Below, one piece after another: positions 1 through 7,070 of a stretch of DNA of 14,390 nucleotides. The stretch spans positions 1-14,390 of the forward strand of contig JAEXDU010000041.1 of the NCBI GenBank assembly GCA_023401495.1, read 5' to 3'. The translations under genes were made by a program, and so were the position numbers. Position 1 is the first letter of the stretch, and each line of letters begins with the position of its first letter. The stretch comes from Bacillota bacterium. GTDB lineage: Bacteria; Bacillota; Clostridia; Oscillospirales; Acutalibacteraceae. The notes below the pieces were generated by a model that saw only the letters and a program-made list of their open reading frames with translations, ran no database searches and was not told where the DNA came from.

Positions 1-355
1 TAAGTATCCTGCTGCCCCGCAAAAGAAGCGGTCGGCAAATCCTCCGCAGTTGCGCTGGAACGAACCGCATAAGCGTTCTTCTCTCCGAACTTTTCAGGAA
101 ATGTCGTTATCTCTTCTTCCAGCTCCGCTGGAATTGGGAGGGTTTCAATCAATCTGCGGATTTTCCCGCTCATCTCGCTTACTTTTTCCAGCTCCCCGGC
201 GCTGAGGGCTGGCAGCTCCCCAGCAAAGCATTGAATCCATCGCTGCTCTCTACAGAGCGGACATAGGCATCGGTGGTGACACAGAAGCCCTCTGGAATCT
301 GAATCCTCTCTATCTTTGACAGCTCCCCCAGATTCGCGCCTTTACCGCCGGCTAC
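1..355 (-). pseudogene. PEP-synthase-like PEP/pyruvate-binding domain, N-terminal fragment, frameshifted
   Basis: Reading leftward from about 355, the translation shows the start of the ATP-binding PEP/pyruvate-binding domain shared by PEP synthases and rifampin phosphotransferases: GGKGANLGEL (349-320), then PEGFCVTTDAY. The frame hits a stop (TAA) just left of position 182. If one G is restored in the G4 run at 218-221, translation continues as LLGELPALSAGELEKV and, to the window edge, through AVRSSATAEDLP and SFAGQQDT, which are conserved in this domain. It therefore carries a one-base deletion. The usual first ~15-20 residues before GGKG are missing; the frame instead runs back into TetR-like sequence. 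The rest of the protein lies beyond position 1. Family is clear; whether it was a PEP synthase or an antibiotic phosphotransferase cannot be told from this piece. Confidence 0.8.
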
Positions 356-786
356 TGCCACAAGAACGATTCTATTTCTAAAGTCTTCCCCGCCGTCGAT
401 GATATTCTTGATATCAGCCTTTACTTCTTCTTCGTTTTCAAAATACATGCTGGCTAAAAAGGCAGGCATCGCAGCATGCTGTTTCATCACCGAAAATTCA
501 ATGTCCGACGATATCTTCATTCTGTCAAAAAAATCCGTAACGCTGTTATCGAAATGATGACCGATCTCAGCCATCATCGTTCTGCCGCACAGCTCGACCA
601 GGTACAGGTATCATGCCTTTTTGTGCCAAAATAATGGAATACCATCGCCTTTGAAATCCCCGCCTCGGCAGCGATATCACTGACGGAAGTTTTTTTATAT
701 CCATTGATGCCAAAGGCTTTGAGCGCAGCATCAATGATACTATTCTGTTTTTCTTCCGACAAACGAAAAAATCGTTCCAAATCCAT
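356..786 (-). pseudogene. TetR/AcrR-family transcriptional regulator, decayed and truncated
   Basis: The ATG at 786 follows GGAAGG closely and opens a typical TetR N-terminus: helix 1 with IIDAALKAFGINGY, then the helix-turn-helix TSVSDIAAEAGISKAMVFHYFGTK. After FHYFGTK the frame is lost. Adding one A to the A5 run (T-run 618-622 on the plus strand) restores YLYLVELCG and the ligand-domain start FFDRMKISSDIEFSVMKQ, but an in-frame TGA (plus-strand tca at 611-613) remains. After EEVKADIKNIIDGGEDFRN the sequence passes in frame into the PEP-synthase-like fragment, so roughly the last third to half of a normal ~190-210 residue TetR protein is missing. Two disabling lesions plus a deletion make it a pseudogene. 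The upstream promoter/operator is intact. Confidence 0.82.
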
Positions 787-802
787 TCACCTTCCAAACA
801 CG

Positions 803-858
803 ATTGACCGCATCGGTTTATAACGCTAAACATAGCACTATAAACCGATGCGGTCAAT
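803..858. promoter_or_regulatory. Perfect inverted repeat, probable TetR operator
   Basis: ATTGACCGCATCGGTTTATA at 803-822 is repeated exactly, inverted, at 839-858 with a 16-nt spacer. Each arm contains an internal dyad, ACCG-CAT-CGGT. One arm overlaps the -35 box and the other the predicted transcript start of the minus-strand promoter, as expected for autorepression by a TetR protein binding two sites. The arrangement is read directly; the link to the adjacent tetR remnant is inferred from position. Confidence 0.75.
829..857 (-). promoter_or_regulatory. Sigma-A-type promoter of the tetR remnant
   Basis: On the minus strand TTGACC (857-852) is followed after exactly 17 nt by TATGTT (834-829). 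Predicted start is near 822, 36 nt before the ATG at 786. Both elements lie within or between the arms of the inverted repeat. Confidence 0.6.
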
Positions 859-1007
859 AAATTTGATCAAAATATTTTCGTACTGTTGTGATGCTATTTC
901 GTTCTTTTTACGCCACTTGCATCCGCTTGATGATTATGGGGAAGTAACAGGGCCTTAAAGCAGTTGAAGCATTTATTCTCTGCTTCTTTTCACGGCAAAG
1001 GGGTTGC

Positions 1008-2018
1008 CTAAACTGCGTACAGAATATATTCGGTGGGAAACACCGGCGACCCGTAGTAACGCAAATAAAAATGGTATGACGGGTCGGCTTCATAAATCAT
1101 GCGTGTCAGTTTCCAGAGGTCTTTGTGGTTATGATACACGCTTAACGCGAGCTTCGGATGATTTTTCTTTATTTTTTCCAGACAGCCCAAAAGGGCTTTT
1201 TCTTCCCCGCCTTCAATATCCATTTTGATGAAGGTTACGTCTTCCTTAATATCATCATCTATTTTTACAATAGGGACGGTCATCTCTCCGCTTTCAGAAA
1301 GCTGATTGATAGAGGACAGCTCGTTGGAAGAAAGATACATCGTACCATTTCTGTCGCTCGCGCCTTTTTCTTTGATCTCAACATGATCAATATGGAAAAG
1401 CTCGATATTCTTTTCGATATATTCAATATTTGCGGGCGCTATCTCGTAGCAATACAGTTTTTTATAGCAGTCATTTCCGAAAGTTTTGATATAACTGACG
1501 AGGGTATCTCCGATAAATCCTCCGACATCTACAAAGACCTCATCTTTGCTGCATTTTACAATATCAAGATCGAAATACTGGGAAAAGGTTTTATCATATA
1601 TCTGATCGATTCTTTTGGGGTCTGACATAAGCCAGTAATAAAGAATATTGACGAGTATCCGTTTGGAGCGATAGTCGTTCAGGATTTGATAAAGCCATTT
1701 GAAATCCTCCCTGTGTTCCACAAAGGCATGGGCTCTGTTTTCTGCCAGCTCATAATCTTCCTGCTCCGGGTAATAAGTCCCCCAGAGCTTATGCTCATTA
1801 ATAAAGTTGACCGTGTTATTGTATACCCGGTTATTTGTTGTGCTGAAATGCTTTAAATTTCGTTTGATGGCCTCTGTCATTTGAGAAACGTCTTTTCCTT
1901 CCATAAACTCCATCAGGCTTTCAAATTCCACATCGATTTGGTTCGGTATTTCCGGTGAGGAAGCATGATCGATATCATTAAAATCATTCGCTGCTGAAGA
2001 TTCTGACTGAGTGGACAT
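1008..2018 (-). CDS. FkbM-family SAM-dependent methyltransferase
   Basis: A 336-residue protein. The C-terminal half is an FkbM-type Rossmann methyltransferase: SAM-binding motif FVDVGGFIGDT (about residues 162-172), acidic YEIAP after strand 2 (191-195), and IKMDIEGGE (264-272), a hallmark of this family. The first ~150 residues are a helical, charged extension I do not recognise. FkbM enzymes usually O-methylate sugars or other small molecules and are common in glycan and secondary-metabolite loci; the substrate here is unknown. The ATG at 2018 is preceded by AAGGAGA about 9-10 nt upstream, which fixes the start. There is no signal peptide or membrane segment, so it is cytosolic. It is monocistronic by layout, flanked by a decayed tetR promoter and a 313-bp gap. 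Minus-strand TATGAT at 2060-2055 is a possible -10 without a good -35. Confidence 0.85.
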   Translation of the reverse strand: MSTQSESSAANDFNDIDHASSPEIPNQIDVEFESLMEFMEGKDVSQMTEAIKRNLKHFSTTNNRVYNNTVNFINEHKLWGTYYPEQEDYELAENRAHAFVEHREDFKWLYQILNDYRSKRILVNILYYWLMSDPKRIDQIYDKTFSQYFDLDIVKCSKDEVFVDVGGFIGDTLVSYIKTFGNDCYKKLYCYEIAPANIEYIEKNIELFHIDHVEIKEKGASDRNGTMYLSSNELSSINQLSESGEMTVPIVKIDDDIKEDVTFIKMDIEGGEEKALLGCLEKIKKNHPKLALSVYHNHKDLWKLTRMIYEADPSYHFYLRYYGSPVFPTEYILYAV

Positions 2019-2146
2019 TCTCTATCATTCTCCTTAAAATTGTGTATTCTTGTTATCATATGTGGCTTTGAACCAAATGGTGTAGCATGGTTTCGATGGA
2101 AGGCCGCATGGAATATGCCATATTTCAGCCAGGATTTACGCGCTGT

Positions 2147-2187
2147 AAAATATATGCCGCGAATAGCAAAATAACTATCCGCGGCAT
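2147..2187 (-). terminator. Intrinsic terminator after the chemotaxis genes
   Basis: The arms 2154-2166 and 2175-2187 form a 13-bp stem (ATGCCGCG core) with an 8-nt loop. The only mismatch is A-C in plus-strand RNA but a U-G wobble in minus-strand RNA, so the functional orientation is minus. On that strand the stem is followed by ATATTTTA. It lies about 145 nt past the cheX stop. Confidence 0.7.
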
Positions 2188-2196
2188 TTTACCGTA

Positions 2197-2306
2197 CTAA
2201 TCCAGTACAGATAGATTCAGTGATTCCTCGGTTTTCTCCCGCAGCGTTTTTGTCCCTTGACGCCCTAGGAGAAGACAATGATATGATCTCGTGAGTTAAT
2301 ATCCAT
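2197..2306 (-). pseudogene. Possible short gene remnant, unrecognised
   Basis: Minus-strand ATG at 2306 opens MDINSRDHIIVFS and then stops. One inserted base near 2267-2270 would continue it as LGRQGTKTLREKTEESL and on to a TAG at 2199, which sits 9 nt before the terminator stem. The lysine- and glutamate-rich tail looks coding, but there is no good ribosome binding site and I recognise no family. It may be the end of a deleted gene that kept its terminator, or chance. Confidence 0.2.
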
Positions 2307-2331
2307 TTTGCAAACCAAAGAAGCAGATCTC

Positions 2332-2793
2332 TTAGTTTTCAAAAGCGATATTGATTTCAACTGGATATTCATCAGCAAGCAGCTGAATACATAAAACCTG
2401 ATTCGAACTCATCTTAACAGAGATATTTTCGCCATAAAGCAATGTGGGAGTAGAAATATCCATTGTGATTCCCGCATTGAAAAAACTGGTGGCAGCATTG
2501 GCCGTCAGCATATTGGTCAGTTCCGATAAGGCGCTTCGCGACATTTCATCCAGTGTATCGACAGGCATCCCCATCATCATAGTGGACGCTATTTTTTTCG
2601 CAGCTTCCATATCGATACAGTAAACCACGTTGCCTTTTATGGCTCCCACGATACCGACAATAATGATGACCCCTGAATAAGTTAATTCCTGCCCCTTGAC
2701 GCTCAAATTCCCCCTCTGTATATTGCCGAATCCAAGCTGGGGCATGACCGTTGTAAAGGACTCAATGAAGGGATTTACATGTCTTACATCCAC
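2332..2793 (-). CDS. cheX: CheX-type chemotaxis phosphatase
   Basis: A 153-residue single-domain CheX protein, the usual size. The catalytic helix carries the ExxN signature (E91-LT-N94) inside SALSELTNMLTANA; in the CheC/CheX/FliY group the Glu and Asn position a water that attacks phospho-Asp of CheY. It is cytosolic. It very probably dephosphorylates a CheY-like receiver, perhaps that of the gene just upstream. The start is GTG at 2793, not ATG: AAGGGGGG lies about 8 nt upstream, and the frame overlaps the last 10 nt of the preceding gene, so the two are translationally coupled. It shares its core (GVIIIVGIVG versus MTIIIGIIGK, then a matching catalytic helix) with the second domain of its neighbour, so the pair looks like a domain duplication. 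Confidence 0.85.
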   Translation of the reverse strand: MDVRHVNPFIESFTTVMPQLGFGNIQRGNLSVKGQELTYSGVIIIVGIVGAIKGNVVYCIDMEAAKKIASTMMMGMPVDTLDEMSRSALSELTNMLTANAATSFFNAGITMDISTPTLLYGENISVKMSSNQVLCIQLLADEYPVEINIAFEN

Positions 2794-3647
2794 TTTTCAT
2801 CCCCCCTTTGGAAACCAACGTTCAGCAGCAATCCGCCAAACACAGTATCTGCAATTGCGGTCGTTGTGGGAAAACTCGGAGCGGATATCAGAACACTGTC
2901 CCCATGTAAAATAGTCGGCGGAGCCACACGCAGGCCAAACGCCTTATTCTTTCGATTCAATATGGAGCATGCATTTCCGGATACGATATTTGCAAATTCG
3001 CCAAGCGCAGCTATCATTTCATCCTGATCGACCGGTTCCTTTCTGATCATCGCAGCCGCCATTTTATTTGCGGCTTCTTTGGATAAATCAAATAACATCC
3101 TGCCGGAAAATTTGCCGATGATCCCAATGATAATCGTCATGCCTTCCGATTGGTACTCTTTTTTATCCGAATATTCCTCCTTATAGGTAAGAAGAGTCTT
3201 TGTCATTCGGTTCAATCCATCCAGCAGAGCTTCTTTAAATACCGAAAAGTATTCCTTTTGCAAAAGCTCGTATAGCTCTTCAGAAGCCATCACTCTATTG
3301 ATGGCTGTCATCAGTTCATCCGCATCAACAGGCTTTTGTACATATGCAGATACGTTGTGATGCTTTGCTTCTTTCACGATTTCGTCGTCCATCATGGAAC
3401 TTACCACGATCACTTTAATGCTTTCATCAATTTCATGAACGGCACGAATACATTCAAAGCCATCCGTACCGGGAAGTGTCATATCCATCGTTACCAAAGA
3501 GGGTTTCGTTTCTTTCACCACCTCTTTGACCTCTTCCAATGTTCCGGCCGATCCAACCACTTCAAACCCATTTTCCTGCAGTATGCTTTTCATAAATGCC
3601 ACTGAGAAAGAGGAGTCATCGACAATCACAACTTTCGTTCCTACCAT
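2784..3647 (-). CDS. Response regulator: CheY-like receiver fused to a CheX/CheC-like domain
   Basis: A 287-residue protein from ATG 3647. Residues ~4-120 are a CheY-type receiver: acidic pair D10/D11 in VVIVDDS, phosphoacceptor D55 in VTMDMTLPG, Ser83 in the VVSSM switch, and K105 in VQKP. Residues ~165-285 are a CheX/CheC-like domain with an ExxN motif (E217-FA-N220 in GEFANIVSGNA), so the protein may limit its own phosphorylation or that of other CheY proteins. There is no HTH or other output domain. Start choice: GTG 3656 sits 6 nt after AAGGA and ATG 3647 twelve or more nt after GGAAAG; either is possible, and ATG 3713 has no ribosome binding site. It overlaps cheX by 10 nt. Upstream lies a terminator-bearing leader-like segment. 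Confidence 0.85.
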   Translation of the reverse strand: MVGTKVVIVDDSSFSVAFMKSILQENGFEVVGSAGTLEEVKEVVKETKPSLVTMDMTLPGTDGFECIRAVHEIDESIKVIVVSSMMDDEIVKEAKHHNVSAYVQKPVDADELMTAINRVMASEELYELLQKEYFSVFKEALLDGLNRMTKTLLTYKEEYSDKKEYQSEGMTIIIGIIGKFSGRMLFDLSKEAANKMAAAMIRKEPVDQDEMIAALGEFANIVSGNACSILNRKNKAFGLRVAPPTILHGDSVLISAPSFPTTTAIADTVFGGLLLNVGFQRGDEKWM

Positions 3648-3716
3648 AGAATACACCGACTTTCCTTTTATGATATTATTAAAAATACCACATTTTTCAA
3701 CAATAATCACCATATT

Positions 3717-3722
3717 ATTATA
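3717..3722 (-). promoter_or_regulatory. Possible -10 box before the response regulator
   Basis: Minus-strand TATAAT at 3722-3717 matches the sigma-A -10 consensus and leaves room for the ribosome binding site near 3661-3669. No recognisable -35 is present, because that position falls in the terminator stem, so this is weak evidence. Confidence 0.3.
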
Positions 3723-3732
3723 AAAATTTCTC

Positions 3733-3777
3733 TAAAAAAAGAGCTATGCTTTTCATTTTCTGAAAAACATAGCTCTT
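3733..3777 (-). terminator. Strong intrinsic terminator between the methyltransferase and chemotaxis genes
   Basis: The arms 3739-3755 and 3761-3777 form a 17-bp stem with a 5-nt loop, followed on the minus strand by a T7 tract (A run 3734-3740). The single irregular pair (3749/3767) is a G-U wobble in minus-strand RNA and a C-A mismatch in plus-strand RNA, which fixes the orientation. It either ends the methyltransferase transcript or acts as an attenuator in front of the response regulator. Confidence 0.85.
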
Positions 3778-3934
3778 ACAATTGGATTTGATATTGAAAG
3801 GGTACTTGATCTTTGAGTTGTATTACAGACACAAAAATCTTTAAAAGCATATCGGCCCTTGGCAGCTTTCTTTGTTATGACCTTACCTGCATACAAAGGC
3901 AGACCTGCGGTGCCGCCCGTTTCATGATTTTATA
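3778..3934 (-). promoter_or_regulatory. Candidate structured leader with its own -10 element
   Basis: Just past the methyltransferase stop lies a minus-strand TATAAA (3934-3929) with a poor -35 (TGGATT, 18 nt upstream). A transcript from it would start near 3922, directly before a nested fold: outer pairing of 3912-3917 with 3861-3866 (GGCGGC/GCTGCC, one G-U) and inner pairing of 3890-3898 with 3870-3879 (CTTTGTATG/CATAACAAAG, one bulged A) around a 10-nt loop. AAAAGCATA at 3843-3851 on the plus strand is complementary to 3745-3753, part of the terminator's 3' arm in minus-strand RNA, which would allow an antiterminator. It does not match the c-di-GMP riboswitch consensus or any other class I know. 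Confidence 0.35.
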
Positions 3935-3941
3935 TCTGACT

Positions 3942-4544
3942 CTATTTCTGAGAATCCAGAATGAACAAAGAGGCGTCCTGACCCATGAACATTTTACTGC
4001 CGGTATAAAATGTTCTCGATTGAATTCCTTTGTATCCTATTTGGGTCATACGATCCGCCAACTCTGCCTGATCAAATCCGTTATGGACCATCTCTGAAAC
4101 CACTTTTTCGTTTTGATCAAAATCTACAATCAGTAAATGCCCGCCCTCTTTCAGGACCTGATACAATCTTGATAAAACCAATTCCACATCGCTAATATGG
4201 AGCAAAACCTGAACCATAAAAATATAATCTGCCTTTAAATCCGAAAGGCTGTCTTTTTCAAAGTCAAAGCATAAGGTATCCGCATTCTGAATATTCGAAT
4301 CGGAAATTTTCTGCTTGATCTGATGAATCATGTTTTGTGACGCATCCAGAAAAAGCACAGAACTAAAATCGTTCAACAGGTTCATTCCTACAAGACCGGT
4401 TCCGCACCCAAAATCAATGGCATCTTTCTCTTTGGAATCAACCAAATATTCGCGGATGGCATCTGCCGACGCTTTTGCGATTTCGATTCTTTCCGGAGTG
4501 TCATACACATCGGCTATCATTTCAAACTTGTCTGTATTCCCCAT
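3942..4544 (-). CDS. Class I SAM-dependent methyltransferase
   Basis: A 200-residue protein with the compact fold of small-molecule class I methyltransferases: motif I IDFGCGTG (43-50), the acidic residue at the end of strand 2 in LFLDAS (D67), the strand-4 region ADYIFMVQVLLHI, and LKEGGHLLIVDF (131-142). The substrate is unknown. The start is taken at ATG 4544 because GGGAG lies 7-8 nt upstream, while the ATG five codons earlier (4559) has no ribosome binding site. It follows nagA by 64 nt on the same strand and could receive read-through, but its AT-richer composition matches the chemotaxis side rather than the sugar genes, so I do not count it as part of the nag operon. No signal peptide is seen. 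Confidence 0.85.
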   Translation of the reverse strand: MGNTDKFEMIADVYDTPERIEIAKASADAIREYLVDSKEKDAIDFGCGTGLVGMNLLNDFSSVLFLDASQNMIHQIKQKISDSNIQNADTLCFDFEKDSLSDLKADYIFMVQVLLHISDVELVLSRLYQVLKEGGHLLIVDFDQNEKVVSEMVHNGFDQAELADRMTQIGYKGIQSRTFYTGSKMFMGQDASLFILDSQK

Positions 4545-4608
4545 TACTTTGTCTCCCATCTGTGTTCATCAAAATCTCATATTTTCTGTTTCAGATTGCC
4601 CGCAGGGC

Positions 4609-5763
4609 CTAAAAAGAGCCTGCAGGCGGCGCTTCATAAGCAACTTTTCCGCGGACAACAACCAGCCGCAGATCAAGCGCTTCGTCCAAGACGGTAAAAT
4701 CCGCCCGTTTTCCTTCCCGGATCGAGCCGATCTCGCCGTCCATTCCAATTGCGGCGGCAGGATTGATCGTGGCCGACCGCACAATCTGCCGAAGCGGAAT
4801 GCCGAAGCGGACCAGGTTTCGGATTTCGTCCAGCAGGTTTGTCGTGGAACCCGCAATCGTTCCATCCGCCAGGCGGGCCTCTCCATTTTTGAGGAAAACT
4901 TTCTGCCCTCCCAGCTCCGATTCCCCGTCCGGCAGGCCCGCCGCACGCATGGAATCGCTGACGATGATGCTCCGCTTCTCCCCCAGCAGACGGAAGGCCG
5001 TGCGCAGTACCGCCGGATGGATATGCAGCCCGTCGCAGATCAGCTCCGCGCGGACATCCGGGGAATCGAACACAGCCCCAACGATCCCGGGCTGCCGATG
5101 GTGAAAGCCCGTCATCGCGTTGAACAGATGCGTTGCGTGGGTGATCCCCCACTGGAAGCCCTGCATCGCCGTATCATAGTCCGCTTCGGAATGAGCAACG
5201 GACACCGTGCAGAACTCGGAGGCCCGGGTGATAAAATCATGTGCATTTTCGCATTCCGGGGCAACGTCCACTAGGCGGATGGCACCGCCGCAGCCATGAT
5301 AGAGCCGCAGGAATTCCGCAAAATCCGGCGAACGGAGCGCATCACCCCGCTGTGCGCCCTTTTTCCCCGAGGAGAGATAGGGCCCTTCCATATGCGCGCC
5401 GAGAACGGCCGCGCCCTGCGGCGGGCGATCCATACAATCCCGAACAGCGGAAAGCGCGGCGGCGATCTGTTCAGAACTGCCCGTCATGGTGGTCGGGCAG
5501 AAGGCGGTCACTCCCTTTTTCACCAGATGCGCGGACATGCTTGCGATAGAATCCCGCGTACCGTCGAAAGTATCCGCCCCCGCACAGCCGTGGATGTGGA
5601 TATCCACAAGACCCGGGAGGATCAGGCATCCTCTCAGGTCGATACCGTGCTCTGTCCCGGTCAGTTCGGGGCCGATCCGCACGATTTTATCCCCGTCTGT
5701 CTCGACATCGGCCCGTATGATCTCAAAACTGTCGTTAAAGAGCTTTGCATTTTTTAAAATCAA
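4609..5763 (-). CDS. nagA: N-acetylglucosamine-6-phosphate deacetylase
   Basis: Hydrolyses GlcNAc-6-P to GlcN-6-P and acetate in the cytosol. The 384-residue length and motifs fit NagA of the amidohydrolase superfamily: metal-binding HxH in GLVDIHIHG (H56, H58), HMEGPYL (E126), H191 in VAHSEAD, THLFNAM (H212), DGLHIHP, the catalytic Asp in IIVSDSM (D270), and AGST near the substrate loop. The HxH is the form seen in two-metal NagA enzymes such as that of Bacillus. The start is TTG at 5763: GAGGAGGGA lies 6 nt upstream, and the next upstream start (ATG 5793) would translate through that ribosome binding site. It is the last gene of the sugar cluster, 26 nt after the fucosidase stop; NagB, two genes upstream, uses its product. 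Confidence 0.95.
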   Translation of the reverse strand: MILKNAKLFNDSFEIIRADVETDGDKIVRIGPELTGTEHGIDLRGCLILPGLVDIHIHGCAGADTFDGTRDSIASMSAHLVKKGVTAFCPTTMTGSSEQIAAALSAVRDCMDRPPQGAAVLGAHMEGPYLSSGKKGAQRGDALRSPDFAEFLRLYHGCGGAIRLVDVAPECENAHDFITRASEFCTVSVAHSEADYDTAMQGFQWGITHATHLFNAMTGFHHRQPGIVGAVFDSPDVRAELICDGLHIHPAVLRTAFRLLGEKRSIIVSDSMRAAGLPDGESELGGQKVFLKNGEARLADGTIAGSTTNLLDEIRNLVRFGIPLRQIVRSATINPAAAIGMDGEIGSIREGKRADFTVLDEALDLRLVVVRGKVAYEAPPAGSF

Positions 5764-5789
5764 GCTGATTCCCTCCTCTGCAAATGAAC

Positions 5790-7070
5790 TCATCCTTTTT
5801 CCAGTTCCAGCACAACAACGGTGTCGCATTCGTCCGGCAGAGGGCCGCTGGGCAGATTCAGAAACGCATCCGAGTCATTGTCCGGCTGGTTCCACGGCCG
5901 GGCAACGCTGACCTCCGACCCATCACACAGAAAGCGTGCTGAGCGGATTTTGCCCGCCATGCCCTGCAGGATCACCGGACCGATTCCCCTGTCATAAATA
6001 TGCGCATACAGCCGATCCCGGCCCTTGGTAAATCTGCCCCACTCCGGCTTTTCGTATTCCGCCGCACGACAGCCTATAATGCTTTCACCATTTTTCCGCA
6101 TCCACACCCCGACCCTGCGCAGAATGTCTGCGGCAGGCTCCGGAATCACACCCTGTGCATCCGGGCCCACATTCACAATCAGGTTTCCGTTTTTGCTGAC
6201 GCATTCCACGAGCGCGCGAATGATTTCCTTGGGCTGCTTGTAATTTCGATCCGCCGCGCAGTAGCCCCAGTGATCGTTCAGGGTGATGCACGCTTCCCAT
6301 GGAATCGGGCTGCCGTTTTCATCCGTCATCCCCTTCGGGGGCAGGTACTGCTCCGGCGAAACGAAGTCGCCGTACTGCAGGGTGGGGTGAATCGAGCCGG
6401 TGTGCCCACCCATCCGGTCGTTGAGCACAATGTCCGGCTGGAGCGAACGGATCATGCGGAGCAATTCCGTCGCGCCCCACTTCTCGCCCGTCATGTCATT
6501 GACGGAATCCTGATAGGAAAAATCGAACCACATCAAATCTATTTTCCCATAATTCGTCAGCAGCTCCCGTACCTGCCCGTGAAAGTACCGCAGATAATTT
6601 GAAAAATCCTGCGGGATTCCGCGGTACGCTTCCTCATCCCGCATCGGGTGCTGTTTGTCGCCGTAGGCAGGGTAATCCGGATGATGCCAGTCGAGCAGAG
6701 AATAATACAAGCCAACCCGGATTCCTTCCGCGCGGAACGCCTCTACATATTCGCGGATCAAATCGCGCCCGGCGGGAGTGTTTGTGGATTTGAAATCGGT
6801 CAGCCTGGAATCGAACAGGCAGAATCCATCGTGGTGCTTCGCGGTCATCACCGCGTACCGCATGCCGCATTCCTTCGCGAGCTTTGCCCATTCCCGCGGG
6901 CGGTATTCCCTGGGGTTGAACTGCTCGAAATACCGGCGGTATTCCTCGGCGGTGATCCGCTCGTTGCTCTGCACCCACTCGCCGCGCGCGGGGATCGAGT
7001 ACAGCCCGAAATGGAGGAACAGGCCGAAGCGGTCGTTTAAAAATCCCGCCAGCCGATCCGGCGCCGTCAC
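5790..7070 (-). CDS. GH29 alpha-L-fucosidase, cytosolic
   Basis: A 426-residue glycoside hydrolase of family 29, releasing L-fucose from fucosylated oligosaccharides or glycoconjugates. Seen: FGLFLHFGLYSIP near the N-terminus, the family hallmark AKHHDGFCLFDS (78-88), GLYYSLLDWHHPDY (120-133), and the nucleophile region IDLMWFDF with probable nucleophile D183, then NDHWGY (265-270) and NGNLIVNVGPDAQG. The acid/base residue cannot be assigned from sequence alone. There is no signal peptide, so it acts inside the cell on imported material. The start is GTG at 7070: GGAGG lies 7 nt upstream, and the codon overlaps the nagB stop by 4 nt (GTGA), giving tight coupling. Placement between nagB and nagA suggests substrates in which fucose is linked to GlcNAc. 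Linkage preference is not predictable. Confidence 0.93.
   Translation of the reverse strand: MTAPDRLAGFLNDRFGLFLHFGLYSIPARGEWVQSNERITAEEYRRYFEQFNPREYRPREWAKLAKECGMRYAVMTAKHHDGFCLFDSRLTDFKSTNTPAGRDLIREYVEAFRAEGIRVGLYYSLLDWHHPDYPAYGDKQHPMRDEEAYRGIPQDFSNYLRYFHGQVRELLTNYGKIDLMWFDFSYQDSVNDMTGEKWGATELLRMIRSLQPDIVLNDRMGGHTGSIHPTLQYGDFVSPEQYLPPKGMTDENGSPIPWEACITLNDHWGYCAADRNYKQPKEIIRALVECVSKNGNLIVNVGPDAQGVIPEPAADILRRVGVWMRKNGESIIGCRAAEYEKPEWGRFTKGRDRLYAHIYDRGIGPVILQGMAGKIRSARFLCDGSEVSVARPWNQPDNDSDAFLNLPSGPLPDECDTVVVLELEKG

Larger units (their letters stand above)
2019..2331. other. 313-bp gap with a terminator and a possible gene remnant
   Basis: This gap between cheX and the FkbM gene has no intact gene. 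It holds an intrinsic terminator (2154-2187), a small dyad GTACT-5 nt-AGTAC (2194-2208) just before it in minus-strand reading, a possible short decayed reading frame (2197-2306), and the FkbM ribosome binding site next to 2018. Confidence 0.6.

Noticed and set aside
179..577. A 132-codon open frame that could be called a single hypothetical protein
   Set aside because: It is two unrelated fragments, the TetR ligand-domain start and the PEP-synthase-like start, with lesions on both sides and no ribosome binding site at its ATG.
965..1000. Hairpin GAAGCA/TGCTTC followed by TTTT on the plus strand, as a terminator
   Set aside because: The stem is only 6 bp, and the flanking FkbM gene is on the minus strand, where no T tract follows.
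3778..3934. c-di-GMP riboswitch before the chemotaxis genes
   Set aside because: The conserved c-di-GMP-I and c-di-GMP-II aptamer sequences are absent.
4330..5911. Long plus-strand open frames across nagA (e.g. 4330-5274, 5296-5757)
   Set aside because: They lie opposite a strongly conserved nagA and have no recognisable motifs; GC-rich coding strands commonly leave the opposite frames open.
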